Shown here: positions 23,850-35,900 of the stretch, piece after piece | How positions within the stretch are numbered: position 1 is the first letter of the stretch | Layout of the letters: every line of letters begins with the position of its first letter | NCBI GenBank assembly: GCA_019095985.1 | Contig: CM032665.1 | Coordinates: 31,087,875 to 31,151,874 of the forward strand | DNA: 64,000 nt | Direction: 5' to 3' | Origin: Streblospio benedicti | Taxonomy: Eukaryota > Annelida > Polychaeta > Spionida > Spionidae | Notes under the pieces: model-generated | Database searches by the model: none | Told to the model about the DNA's origin: nothing | What the model saw: only the letters and a program-made list of their open reading frames with translations | Translations under genes and position numbers: made by a program

Positions 23850-25712
23850 GAGGGGTGACACAGGATAGTGGAACATGGGGGTCAAAAAAAAATAGTGGAA
23901 CATGGAACATAGGGGTAAAAAATAGTGGAACATGGAACATAGACTGAAGTCATAGTGGAACATGGGAACATGACATGGAACATGAAATTTTTTTGCACTT
24001 TTGTCGCCATTTTACGGTGTTTTGACTCAATTTTATGCTACTTTTTGTTAAATAGGACAATAAGGACCACATTGCATTGCAGTGTCGGTCAATATGATAT
24101 CATACACTTCATAATCGTGGCAATCCTCCAGTCAATGTTTGGGTTCTACAGCATCTACCTAATGTGCTTCTTTGGCTGAGTGAATGGGCAGTTAGACTTG
24201 TGACCAGAAGGTCGTGGGTTCACTTGCCAGTCGGCTCTGTTTGTGGATGTTAAACAAACTCATTCCTAAATAGTTGCAAACAGCTCTGTGGCACCTACAC
24301 GTTAATTAGGTACAGGTCATTGGGTTGAAAGAATAAGTGAGTGGTTGTGTGAGTAATTAGCATAAGTGTGCCAATGACCTGGAGTAAAATGTCAAGTCTT
24401 GAGAGCAAGACTTGGATCACTATGAACCACCACATTTATATTTATATCTACCTGACTAAAACCTCTAATATAAAAGTTACCTTTTCCTCAACATTTTACA
24501 CTGCCTAAATTGACACATATACACTAATGTGCCGTGTGAACTCTCAATAAGTGCTCGTAGACAGTTGAACTCTAAGCTTCAAAGGACAATTTGTATCTTT
24601 GCACAAAGGATACAGCTGGGTGGTGAAGAAAAGCTTCTGGCTCATCCTTAATGTGTTTACGTTTACAGGTATGTTTGAAATGACAGAAGTTTTATATAAT
24701 AAAAATTGATGCAGAAAATGGCTCAGATTGCACATGTGAGCACACAAAAATTTTAAATTTCCCTGGGGAGCATGCCCCCAGACACACACACCCCCCCTTA
24801 GCACATTTATCACCATTGTTTGCTCTTCTTCACCCTCCCCTCACTTACAACCTGGGGTGGCCCCATACATGGATATTGGCAAAATTGTTGAGATTTCAGT
24901 CTACATACCCATAATATAGAACTGAACAGTGACTTACAAAGATCAATGGTGTCACTTTAATTGAAGCAAAATCCGTGTATTTGTTTCGTTCCATGAGCTC
25001 TACATAGGCTGAAAGCTATCTTATCGTATATCCTTCTATATCCCCCCCCCCACACACCCCCCCTTCAGCTATATGCTCCCTCGCAAATGTGAACCCCACT
25101 TACAAAGCACTTCTTATGCAATTGGTTATGATAAAAGAAATCACTGCAGTGTCATCAATACAAGAAGTATCGATCTTTGCTGAAAGTGATGCTGGTAGTA
25201 TAGAGGTAGAGGTTTCTGGTGATCTGTCTGGTATCTAACAAGTACTACTACATCAGATAAGAATGCCAAAAGGTTAGAAAATAGTTCTCTATACTTGCAC
25301 ATAGCCACACGAATGTTCACTTATGCATCAAAGAATTAGCACTAATCAGTACATTATCGGTCCGTTCGGCACCCAGGGGTATACTTTTTGTCATATATTT
25401 TCATCCGTTTGGTTTTCACTTCCTATTTAGAAGTTATGACCCTACATCTTGCCTTCATCAGGTCTGAAGATTATTTGATTTTGTTAAATATTAAGACTTC
25501 CATAGAAAATATTTGATTCGGGTCCACATATAATAAAGTATTCCTGATAAATGTGTTCAAAATTGTTTTCTTAGGATCATTTTCATAGTGGAACATGGAA
25601 CATGAGAAATTATAGTGGAACATGGGGGTAAAATGATAGTGGAACATGGAACATAAGGGTAAAAAAATAGTGGAACATGGAACTCAGGACCTCTGTGTCA
25701 CCCCCCTCATAC
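23850..25712. mobile_element. Possible element ended by 'ATAGTGGAACATGG' repeats
   Basis: At 23850 GAGGGGTGACACAGG is followed by five to six copies of ATAGTGGAACATGG. At 25586-25686 five more copies lead into CCTCTGTGTCACCCCCCTC, the inverse of the left end. The short repeats run in the same direction at both ends although the outermost 15 bp are inverted. A SINE lies inside (24164-24475). No coding capacity is seen. That this is one element is inferred from the paired ends. Confidence 0.45.
24164..24475 (+). mobile_element. tRNA-derived SINE, copy 2
   Basis: The head reads TGCTTCTTTGGCTGAGTGAA, with GACCAGAAGGTCGTGGGTTC in the B-box area. The family body (GGCACCTACACGTTAATTAG) and the 3' part GCCAATGACCTGGAGTAAAA follow. 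It is moderately diverged from copy 5. Confidence 0.8.
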
Positions 25713-26110
25713 GTAATAATCAACCCTTGGATGGATGTACCCATAACTTGAGCATTGCTCATAACGTGAGCACTTCCTCTAGTTGTTTTAGCCATGAAAT
25801 GACGGTAAAATAAAAAATGAAAAAATTCTTCAATATTACCCTGGCACAAAATAGACATAACCCCACCCCCTCTTGTACTTGGTACAAAATTTATGAGCCC
25901 GCCTAAAATATCTGTACCAAAATAGAGAACCCCAGCCCCACCTCCCTGGATTTCCTCAGACTCCCCCCTTGACTTAAATAATGAGCACTCCCTTAGAAGG
26001 ACTATATATCAGGGAACATAGTCATATTTGAAAAGAAAAAAAGAGTTTGTCAAGTTGTTTTATTTGTTGTTTCATAAATATTGACAGCAAAAGAATGAAA
26101 ACAAAGAGAA
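24480..26110. other. Repeat-rich intergenic DNA
   Basis: No gene is seen. It holds C-rich patches at 24775-24800 and 25040-25070, a dispersed repeat at 25340-25540 shared with 9255-9420, and at 25850-25998 a C-rich stretch ending AATGAGCACTCCCTTAG. The inverse of that end matches the start of the poly-G unit at 14536. Confidence 0.45.
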
Positions 26111-26120
26111 AATAACATGT

Positions 26121-26126
26121 TTTATT
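26121..26126 (-). terminator. UBL7 polyadenylation signal
   Basis: AATAAA on the minus strand, about 210 nt past the UBL7 stop codon; a second candidate lies about 60 nt further on. It implies a short 3' UTR. Confidence 0.6.
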
Positions 26127-26333
26127 TGTAACTTGCATGAATACAATAGGGGCAAATTTATGTTTACTACAATTGTGGATACCAGTATATACAGTCTAAT
26201 TCAGTCATAACACATATTCACACTTTTCTTAAATAATTTAATCACAATTTTTACATTCATTCTACGTTTCACAAACTGTTTAAATATTTACATGTTGATA
26301 ACAAAACATCTAAATGTCTATGAAAACGTATTT

Positions 26334-26912
26334 CTATATTCCGTTTCCAAATATAATATCCACCGCGGCTGCAATGTCGCCGTTGCTTGCCTCCAAGGCT
26401 CTCCGGGCGACCTCTTCATCCGTGATGCCCATGTCTCGCAGGGCAGCCAGACCCTCCTGAATTGTAGCATGAAAAATGTTTTAGTAAAGTTTAAAGTACA
26501 TTACGCTGAAAATTATCATAATTTTACATTTTTTTTATTCTAGTTTTATTAATTTATTCTGCCACATTTACAAATAAAATTTAAGATATAAAATACACAC
26601 AATCAATAATAATTTTAAAAACATTAGAATATTTAAAATTACTGTAGATGGCAGGGGTGGAAAAAAGTGATCACGGATCAAGTTCCACCCCATGTAGTTT
26701 AACTATGTTAAACTAATCACAGTTTAAAAAAAGCCATGTTAAGACAGTTATTTTAACAATATTCAGTACAAACACGCCTTCTGTGGCATTCTCTCAATGT
26801 ACATAGCCATGTTCAATCTTAGTTATTAAAAGTGTTGGAATCGGGACGAGTGGCGAGTGCCTGATCAACACCCTGCGCACCTGCGTGACGGCGGTGCTAG
26901 GGGCTGCGGGCG

Positions 26913-26971
<59 letters not shown>

Positions 26972-29900
26972 GGCGGTTGGAGGTTAAACTGGGCGTGGTT
27001 GTTGCGTCCGGTGGCGGGCGGAGGCGGAGGCGGACGCAACGCCTCCTGCATCGCCAGCCTCAGCGCGTCCGCGGTGATCCCACCACCACCACCACCACCG
27101 CCGGACGATGGGGGCTGCAAGGAAGAGGAATTGGCGGCCTGGAAATGTGAATAGACTCTGGATGGCACTGGCATAAACAACCGGCTAGAAACCCATCAAA
27201 ACACGTGTAGGCAAGAAATGTAAACCGGATGATATTCGTCAGACGTAACTTGCACGGTGCACGTAAGAAGCCGCCTATCTCTGCTATGTTAAACATGACG
27301 TCTGCCATCAGAAATCCATGGTACGTCTGGCGAAAATCATTCGATTATGCAACATACCGTGACCTGGTGTTTTAGCTGACAATATATTATGGTACTCTTA
27401 TAGGTGTAAAAGATACTAAACGTGAAAAATATAAGTCTTATTTTTTAAACACTTCCAATGGAAAAGACATCATTTATTGATCATGGATTTTACAGAACAC
27501 ATATATTTTTAGACTGATCATTATCATTACAGCTCTGACCTGCGCCGCTCTCTACGATGCAGGTGCCCATGGTTAAGACAGCATGTATGATAAATGTATG
27601 CAAAAACACAAACACCCATATTATTTCTGGACGACCCAGAATATCACCCGGACCACCTACGTTTTGTAGTAGGTCATCCGGATGGGCAAGCTGTAAATTG
27701 GGACGTCTACCGTCAGAAATCCACGGTACATCTGGCGAAAATCATTCGATTATGCAACATCACGTGACCGTGTGTTTTAGTTAGCAAGAGGACATGGTAT
27801 TTTTCAAGTGGAAAATTTAATTATTATTTTCCTTACACTTGCAATGGAAAAGGCATTATTCATTGATACTGGGCTTAACAGAACAAGTATTATTTTGGCT
27901 GAGCATTACAGGGTCAGGATTCGGTGGAAAAGTGTTACTCGTCAGCAGGACTAGTAACCCTCAAATATCTACTCGTCCTGCAAAAAATGTACTCGTCCTC
28001 CTTGCACAAACTCTATATCTGTATGACAAAATGTTCACAATTGTTCCTCGTCAAAAGGACGAGTTTCTAAAAATTATCACTTGCCCTCCACTAGTCTTTA
28101 CTAGTCAATATGAGCGGACGAGTGGCTAATCCTGACCCTGGAGTTGACCGATTTGCCCAGTTATTCTATCTAGCCATCGGGCTCTGACCTGCGTTGCTGC
28201 GCTGCCCGCGCCGGTCGCGGCTGCGAGTGCTGCGGTCAGCTGGTCGCTGCTGATCGGCCGGCTCACCACCGGCGCCCGCACCGGCCCCGGCTCGTCCTCA
28301 TCGTCAGACATCTGGTCCAGAGAGTACGAACCTAAAACACAGCGCATGTCACACATTTGGTCCTAAACCACAGCGCATGTCACACATTTGGTCCTAAAAC
28401 ACACCGCATGTCACACATCTGATACACTGCATAGCAAATCGTAGGTCCTGTTGGCTGGATTAGAGCAGAGTAAGAAAACTTGTAATGGAAGGAAAGAATT
28501 TAGGCAAGGGAAGACCTAAACACACTTGGGATGCGGTCGTAGTGAAAGATTGTGCACATTTGGCCATGGGTCTGATAGATCCTGGTGACTGAAAGGATTC
28601 ATTGGAATAATTAGGACCTGCTTAGATCAATTTAGGATTTGGCTGACTGATTGATTAGAGAAAAATATTTTGCCTTGAATGCTGGACCACTTATTTTTCC
28701 TGATTTTCAAACGTAGTGGCCTTGATGTCTCTGCCTTACCACAATCCTTAACCTGATTATCTGAAGCTCCATCCAGCTTCTCTACAAAAAAAGCTGTTGT
28801 ACCGCATAATGCTGCAAACTAGTACATTACATGTATTTCGCCTTGTCCACATGATACTTGATTTCTCTGCCACTCAACGCTGCTTTCTCACTACATGTAT
28901 TTCCTGCAATATGCACAAGTCTTGTAATAGAGAAGTTTGTTACGTGTGAAAATATCCATAGAAATGTCATGCATTGATAGCACTCGATACTTGTATAGTA
29001 TCCTCATGTAAATTCATGGGCCGACTTCGAAAACAATTTAGAGAACCAAAATGGAAAAGCTAGATGTTCAAAATAAATTACAAATATCTTTTTATTTAGT
29101 TTTACAAAAGTGCATGAAGAAACTGCGGGAATGGAAAATACTATATCCTTTTAGTTATAATAATATAAGGGTTTTCATTTTAAAAGAAAACTTCATCCAT
29201 TCCATGGTTTTTAATTTTTTAAGTAATTGGAATGGTGCAAATGAGAATGGAATTGATATTAAGAAATAAGAATTCTACAGTGATTAATTAAGAAATTTGT
29301 TAAATGGCAGGAAAGCAGGAAGAAAAATTGAATTAAGTCATAAGATCTACTTACTTGTCTTGAAAAATAAATAGGAAATAAAATACTTGGCTAAATATTG
29401 AAACAAAATATATAAATAAAAAATAGCATATGGAAAATTGACATTTTAATATTAACCTTCAAATTTATGTGAAATGTTTTTTTAATTGTTTTAGTAAATA
29501 AATGGTGTGTGTGTCTAAACTAGGTGCTCAAATTATCTACAGTACTGATCTTGTCAAAAGGACACAGAAGCAAAATTCAAAGAATTACGTTACGATTGCT
29601 AACGTTTTTCTCCAATTTCTTCTCATTATGACAACTGTTAAGAAGGAAAGCTTCTGTAGCTTCCGCAAGTTACGACTTTTCTTCATAACTCGCCTGAAGT
29701 TACGTTTATTCTTTATTTCACCCTTATATTACACATTTTACAGAGGTTCCCTTAGTAAAACGAATATTTTTGAAAGTAAATGACCACGCCCAGACATTTT
29801 GACAGATTTTCGTTTCAATGGGTGTATCTACTAGGTCTGCACTTTTTAACCAATCGACACTGTCGATGTGTCAGAAATAACGAGAACACCCGAACAAATC

Positions 29901-32900
29901 TGAATATTTATGAGTAAGAAAGTATCAAAGATGGACAGCAGTGCGCGGAAATATGAGAAAATGTTATGATTTTTTTCTGTTTATTTAGTTAATCATAAGT
30001 TTCGTAGTTTCAGCTATTGAGCAGTTCCAAGGAAACTGTGATTGCCATAACTTTGCTTCAAATTGTTACGAATTATTATGCCGATTCCTCTAATTTCATT
30101 ACGTTTCTGTATCCTTTCGACGGGATCAGTACTGTAGTGTATAATATTATTTTTCAGCTGTATCCTTTTTGAAATAAAATTTTGCTTTAAAAACTTAAAT
30201 TTTGACTATATTAATTTAAACATTTTCGAGCTCCTAAAGGCCTCCTTTTCAAATTAAAACACCAAAAGAAAAGAAAAAAGGAAAAAAAAAAGATGGCTCC
30301 AAGAGACTATTATTCCATCTCTAAAACACAATGTATGTGGTTTTGAACCCACCACCCCATCCCTCACCCCCATGTTAAAAAAACTTGAAAAGAATATAAC
30401 TGTAAAGAAAGAGACTGTAAAGAAAGAGACTGAAGAGAGAAAACTAACCTAAGACGTCATCCATTGCATAAGAAACTGAAACAAAAATGTGATGAAGGTC
30501 AAGTAACAGTTATTGTCAAGGAGATCATGCAGGCACTGCTCGGTTGGTGACACGAACAACCCAAGTCCCAAGTTGAGCTGTCTGAAAACCATTAAACAAT
30601 CAGTGAACGAAATAAATGAAAGGAGGGCCATGAGACTTCTTTTTATATAGTGCGTCTATCTCAGTATTGTGCTCGAAACCAGTTTCCCTACTATGCTTCC
30701 ATGAATAACAATATCACGAGGTGAGTGATTTGAAACTTGTGGTGTATAGCTCAAACTCTTGAAAATGTCTATTGAGAATGTTCAAAGATGTGCTACCAAC
30801 AGTTACCTGGAATGAGCATTTATCGTACGAAGAAAGACTATGGAAATTAAAACTTCCTACCTTAGATTTTAGAAGAATCAGAGGAGATATGATAGAAGTA
30901 TATATATATATATAATTCTTCAACGAAAAAATGATGAAGATATACCACAAATAATTAAGCTGAAGAAACAATAGTACGGCCCAGAGCGGGGTTAGAGCTC
31001 ATAGCATGCAACTTTACCAGGAAAGAGCTAATATTAATCTCAGAAAATATAGTTTCACTCAGAAGGGCCACAAGGTCTGAAACAAATGGCCAGAAGAAAT
31101 AATGCAATCTCCAAGTTTAAACACATTCAAAAACTGCCTTGGTAAATATCGGAAAGACCAGGAATTGATGTATAATTTTAAAACCACCACCATAACCGGA
31201 AGTGATAGACAATAATCATACAGGGTAAGATCTGAAACGCTGAATATACTATAGAGGCCACGGATGCCAGCAGTCAGAAAAAGACGTAAATGAACGTAAA
31301 GTTAAAGCAATATTTAGTCATTGTCATCTAACTTTTGTTACAAGTGGAAAGGAACAGCTGTTTGGTTGCATGCCAGTGAATGATCCCCGATGTCCACAGG
31401 CTGATAAGAACTGAGCGCTCCAAGTTAAGCCTGTCCAATCTCTTGAGAACAATTAGACTCCTGCTGAAAGAGATTCACTTGTACAGTCTTCAATCCTGTC
31501 TCCATGTCCACCATCTGAGATGCAAAGCGAAGATTTAAAGATAGAAACCTCATTGCGCCAGGAATGAGGAATCTTGGGAAGACACAGTGAAGAAAATATG
31601 GAACATAACGACCACCCGTATGATCATGATCATGATATGAGAGTGCTTACAATACAAACACCAACCGTCTGACCTCGGTCTGACGTTAAATAGGATTTGG
31701 GAGGACACAATGAAGAAAGTGTGGAACATAACGACCACCCGTATGATCATGATCATGATATGAGAGTGCCTTTAATACAAACACCAACCGTCCGACCTCG
31801 GAAATAATGACGTTCTATAGGATTTGATTTGATTGCCGTTTGAGCGTGTGAGCATTGAGCGCTCTTACCCCTGCTGGAGGCTCTGGGTATGGTGGGAGTT
31901 AAGCCGGCAGCCAGGCCGGCGGAGACCTCCTTGTTGATGATGTCCACGAGGCTGAGGGCAGCGTGGCCCAGTGCAGGGTGGTCCTCCAACACTCTACAAA
32001 AACGTAAATGTAAATGTGGCTATTTACAGTCGGAATTCACTGTTAGCGTGCTCCGACGACTTTACATAATTTTACACCAGGTCATTGGTAGCATCCTTGT
32101 CACACTATATCCTTCTCAACTCCCGGGGGAGCATACAGCACATCGCTACCGTAGCGGCGCAGACATTGCTAATCACTCACGTTAGCGTTCACTCGCTTGA
32201 CCTGTATCTATTTAACGTGTAGGTACCACGGAGCAGTGTGCAACCTGTTAGGGGTAGGTTTGCTCAACACCCACCATCAGACCCGACTGGGACTCGAACA
32301 TACGACCTTATGGTCATGAGTCCAACTCCCTATCCACTCGGCCACGGAAGCACATGTACAACACAGGTTATAGCATTACAATACCAGGAAATATACAATA
32401 ACACTATCTACAAGGGAAGTTACTTTTAGCACTTAATCCAATTAGTCAAACACATATATATGACCAGTTTAATTTTTATTATGTACATTAAATGAACATT
32501 GGCATGGATAGAAAGAAAAAGAATTGCTCCCAAATCTAGTTGAAATGAGCCATTTTTATTGCTGTTTGACTAATTATAAGCAATAGGATAGGGGAAATAC
32601 GAGAAGCAGAAAAAACTGATGGAAAAAAACGGATGTGCGAAAAAGAGCCCCACAAAAACGGTACGCAGGATTTCAACATTTAGAGGAAGTGAGAAGTCGG
32701 GAAGAGGTTGAATTAAATCGTGAGATGCAAAGAAACGGCCAAAATAATGAGTGATGTACAAAATAAAACCAAAAAGGGACTTTTTAATCCGATATAGCAG
32801 CCACCCAGTAAATACTCACTTGTCAATAAGGTTTGGATCAGCTAAAACAGCAAGTAATTCCTGGTCCTGGAGAATCGCTAAAAAAGAAATATTTATACAT

Positions 32901-35900
32901 ATTGTACTACCTCTCCTTAGTTTCTTAAAACTGTATTGAAAACTGCAAGATATTGAATCCAAGACACCGCCATGTCAGTGTGTGTAGAAACCCAGGCTTC
33001 ACAAATCACGTGATTACACACCAGTGAGGTGAAAACATTGTCATGTGAACAGTTAAACATTCGGCGTATTTGCTCTCTCACGTCTTCTCCTCGCATTTGT
33101 TTACATCAGTTTTCACCCCACAAACAGGAAACGGAAGCGAGGATTTTCTTGAGAATAGAGAGGAATTCAAAAGTAATAATTTTTTCAACCTGTTGAATTG
33201 TTCTCCTATTAATACGCCCACATATAATGTTGCTGGGACATTTTGTATGAAAATGTAACTCAAAATCAAAATGAATTGTACGTACTAACGGCCACCGGGT
33301 CATTCTCTAGTGCTGGAGTATTTGCAAGCATAGTTTCCAAAGTTTGAGGATCACTCAATACTCGCTCAACCTGAAAATGACAATACTTTCAGTGGCGTAG
33401 GCAGGATTTTGCTGCACAACTACATTTTGAAGAACAGTGCCGAAGGCACCGCAGCAAGTGCCTTAGGCATGAAGCACATCAGGGCGGTCTGGGGATTACC
33501 CCCAGAAAAATTTTGAAACTCGGAGTTGGGCAATCTGGTGACAAAAAGATCCATATAGTTTGCTATTGGTAGATCTATATAGTTTGCTATAAGGAAAACA
33601 ACCACCATAAATATAGTCTTTTGGCAGTTATTGCAGTTACTATCTGTCCTATACTTGTATAATTAGTATTGGTCAATGATAATAATGTGTTCATCCATAC
33701 ATATCATAGTATATACTGATTAATTTTACTGGTCATAAAAGCTGAATTTGACTGTGGAATTGGAAAATAATGCAACAACATGGTCAAACTAAAGTGCTTG
33801 TAATTCTTTACGATCTATTAAAATATCTCCATCCAGTATGTTGTAGACAAGCGTATATATAATTGGTTCATGTCAATAAATAGGACAATTGATAGACTTT
33901 AAGCACATAGATAATTAATATCGTGTCAAAATACGACAATTTTTCCTTCATTAACATGGGACACTTTAGTTTACTTGTATCAGAAAGCACGTGGCCCTCG
34001 CATCCTCCATCATATGCTTTGTGACGGTAAATGTACACACGTGTGACTCAAAGCTTTTTACTCAAGGCTGTTTATTGAAACTGTGTTAAGGTGTATCAAA
34101 ATGGACAACAGATAACTTTTTTCATAATAGAATTTTCCATGCCAGTGATAGCAGTAATACACGACCCATGTATCATTTTAGGGTAGAAAATCAATAAATC
34201 AATGTGTATGCACTGCGCTGTGTGCGTTACAGTAGCTACGCCACTGACTTTCTCTTTATTAGAACTATTATTATTTTAATAGCACAGATGACAGATAATT
34301 AAATGTAGACTTTGAAATAAAAACTATAGCTAACAATAAAAAATAACACAATACAATTAGTACCATAAACAAAATTCAGTAATTATATTCGGAGTAAATT
34401 GGCAACAAAATTAAGAAGCCTTATCAAAAACAAATTTTGATATGGGAAGAAAAGCAAAGACTTACTATGAATTTATTATTTTCATCTCTCACAACACAAA
34501 ATTTACTAACCGTTTGCTTCTGCAGACATTTTCAAAAATGCTACTGCGCATGTCAGGTCATGATTGACGACTGCAAGTCCACCAGCTTGCGATAGTCTAC
34601 GACCCAGTGCTTGCCGCAGGCGGGGACGGCGGCCGTCAATCATGACCTGACATGCACAGTAGGGTTTTTGAAAATGTCTGCAGAAGCAGACTAAACTGTC
34701 AAACGGTTAGCAAATTTTGTGTTGTGAGAGATGAAAATAATAAATTTATATAGTTACCAACACGATGAACTCATTCAAGGAAAGACTTACTAAGCTCCTA
34801 TATGCTGGATTCACCAATGCACTCTGTAATGCCCCATGAATTCGCAGTTTTGCAGATCTGTCAACTGGTGCTGAAAAAAAAATGTTTTACAGTAAATCAA
34901 AATAAGTTGTTTTGTTCATTAAATTCAATGGATCTAGCAATAAACATACTCAATATAGTACCTGGAGTTGGTGCAGGTTCAGAGTCATGCCTCCTCAGAG
35001 CAAACACTGTTACTCCTGGTTTAATGCCATAGGAAGACAGCTTTTTGTCATCTTTCAAAACTTGACCAGCATATATCAATTCTGGAAATGAAAAGACATC
35101 ATTTTATATGAACTCCACAAGAAAACTGAACTATAGATAGCAAAATAAATAAATGTCTGATGACTTATCTTTAAGAAACATTCCACTGTGAAACGTTTAT
35201 CCTTCATATTGGCCCTCAGTCACAAAAACATTAGTTCCGAACAGTTTTATTTCTCAATATAGTTTGAATTTTGTTTTAAAGTGGGAAGTTGGGAACTTAC
35301 CACGTTCACTTCTGAAAGATTTGTAATTTAGATAGGCCGATGGATCTAAAACGTTAGACTAGCAACAAAAATCTGTTTATGAACATTATGCCAATAATGT
35401 GATTTTTAACATTTAACAGTTATATACTGAATATTTATTGAATGTCTATGTTGATGCTGACTTCATGAACATCATACTATGTCAAAATTTCTATGACGTT
35501 CAATTGAAAAAAATTAATTTAAAACCACATTTTATGAATAATGTTCATACATTCACAGATTATACTTCGGGAGTCTAGTTTAAACAGTGCATCATTTGTG
35601 TCACTAACTTGGATTTTGCGTTTCAAAGTGGGGACCTTCAATCTATGGACAATACATGCGAATATTTTTATTCTTAAGACTGAAATTAATGATTTTGTAG
35701 AAAACAAATAAAATAGATGATCTGCAAGAAAAAGTATTTGAATCAATTTATAGCGGGACCGAGCCAGTGAATAACTTTTTGCAGTTTGGCAGTGCAGTGG
35801 TCTTATTGATGTGATTGATGTTTTTGGTCTAAGTTGGCGGTGCAGCTATTGATGAATCAACATTGTGAAAAAATCACCACGAGTAAACATTTTGACACAT

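Noticed and set aside
26857-27154. Plus-strand frames with long Leu or Cys runs opposite UBL7 exon 8
   Set aside because: They are the complement of the CAG run and nearby Gly/Pro codons; the minus strand has the UBL7 match and splice sites.
27534-27575. Possible copy of the UBL7 exon 7 end (GCTCTGACCTGCG) within intron 7
   Set aside because: Only about 13 nt match, too short to call.
30449-30631. Short minus-strand frame in UBL7 intron 6 with acceptor-like sequence (possible extra exon)
   Set aside because: UBL7 is complete without it, the phase is not compatible, and no homologous segment is known in the family.
34570-34640. Hammerhead ribozyme in the Penelope-like foldback centre
   Set aside because: No CTGATGA/GAAA core was found on either strand.
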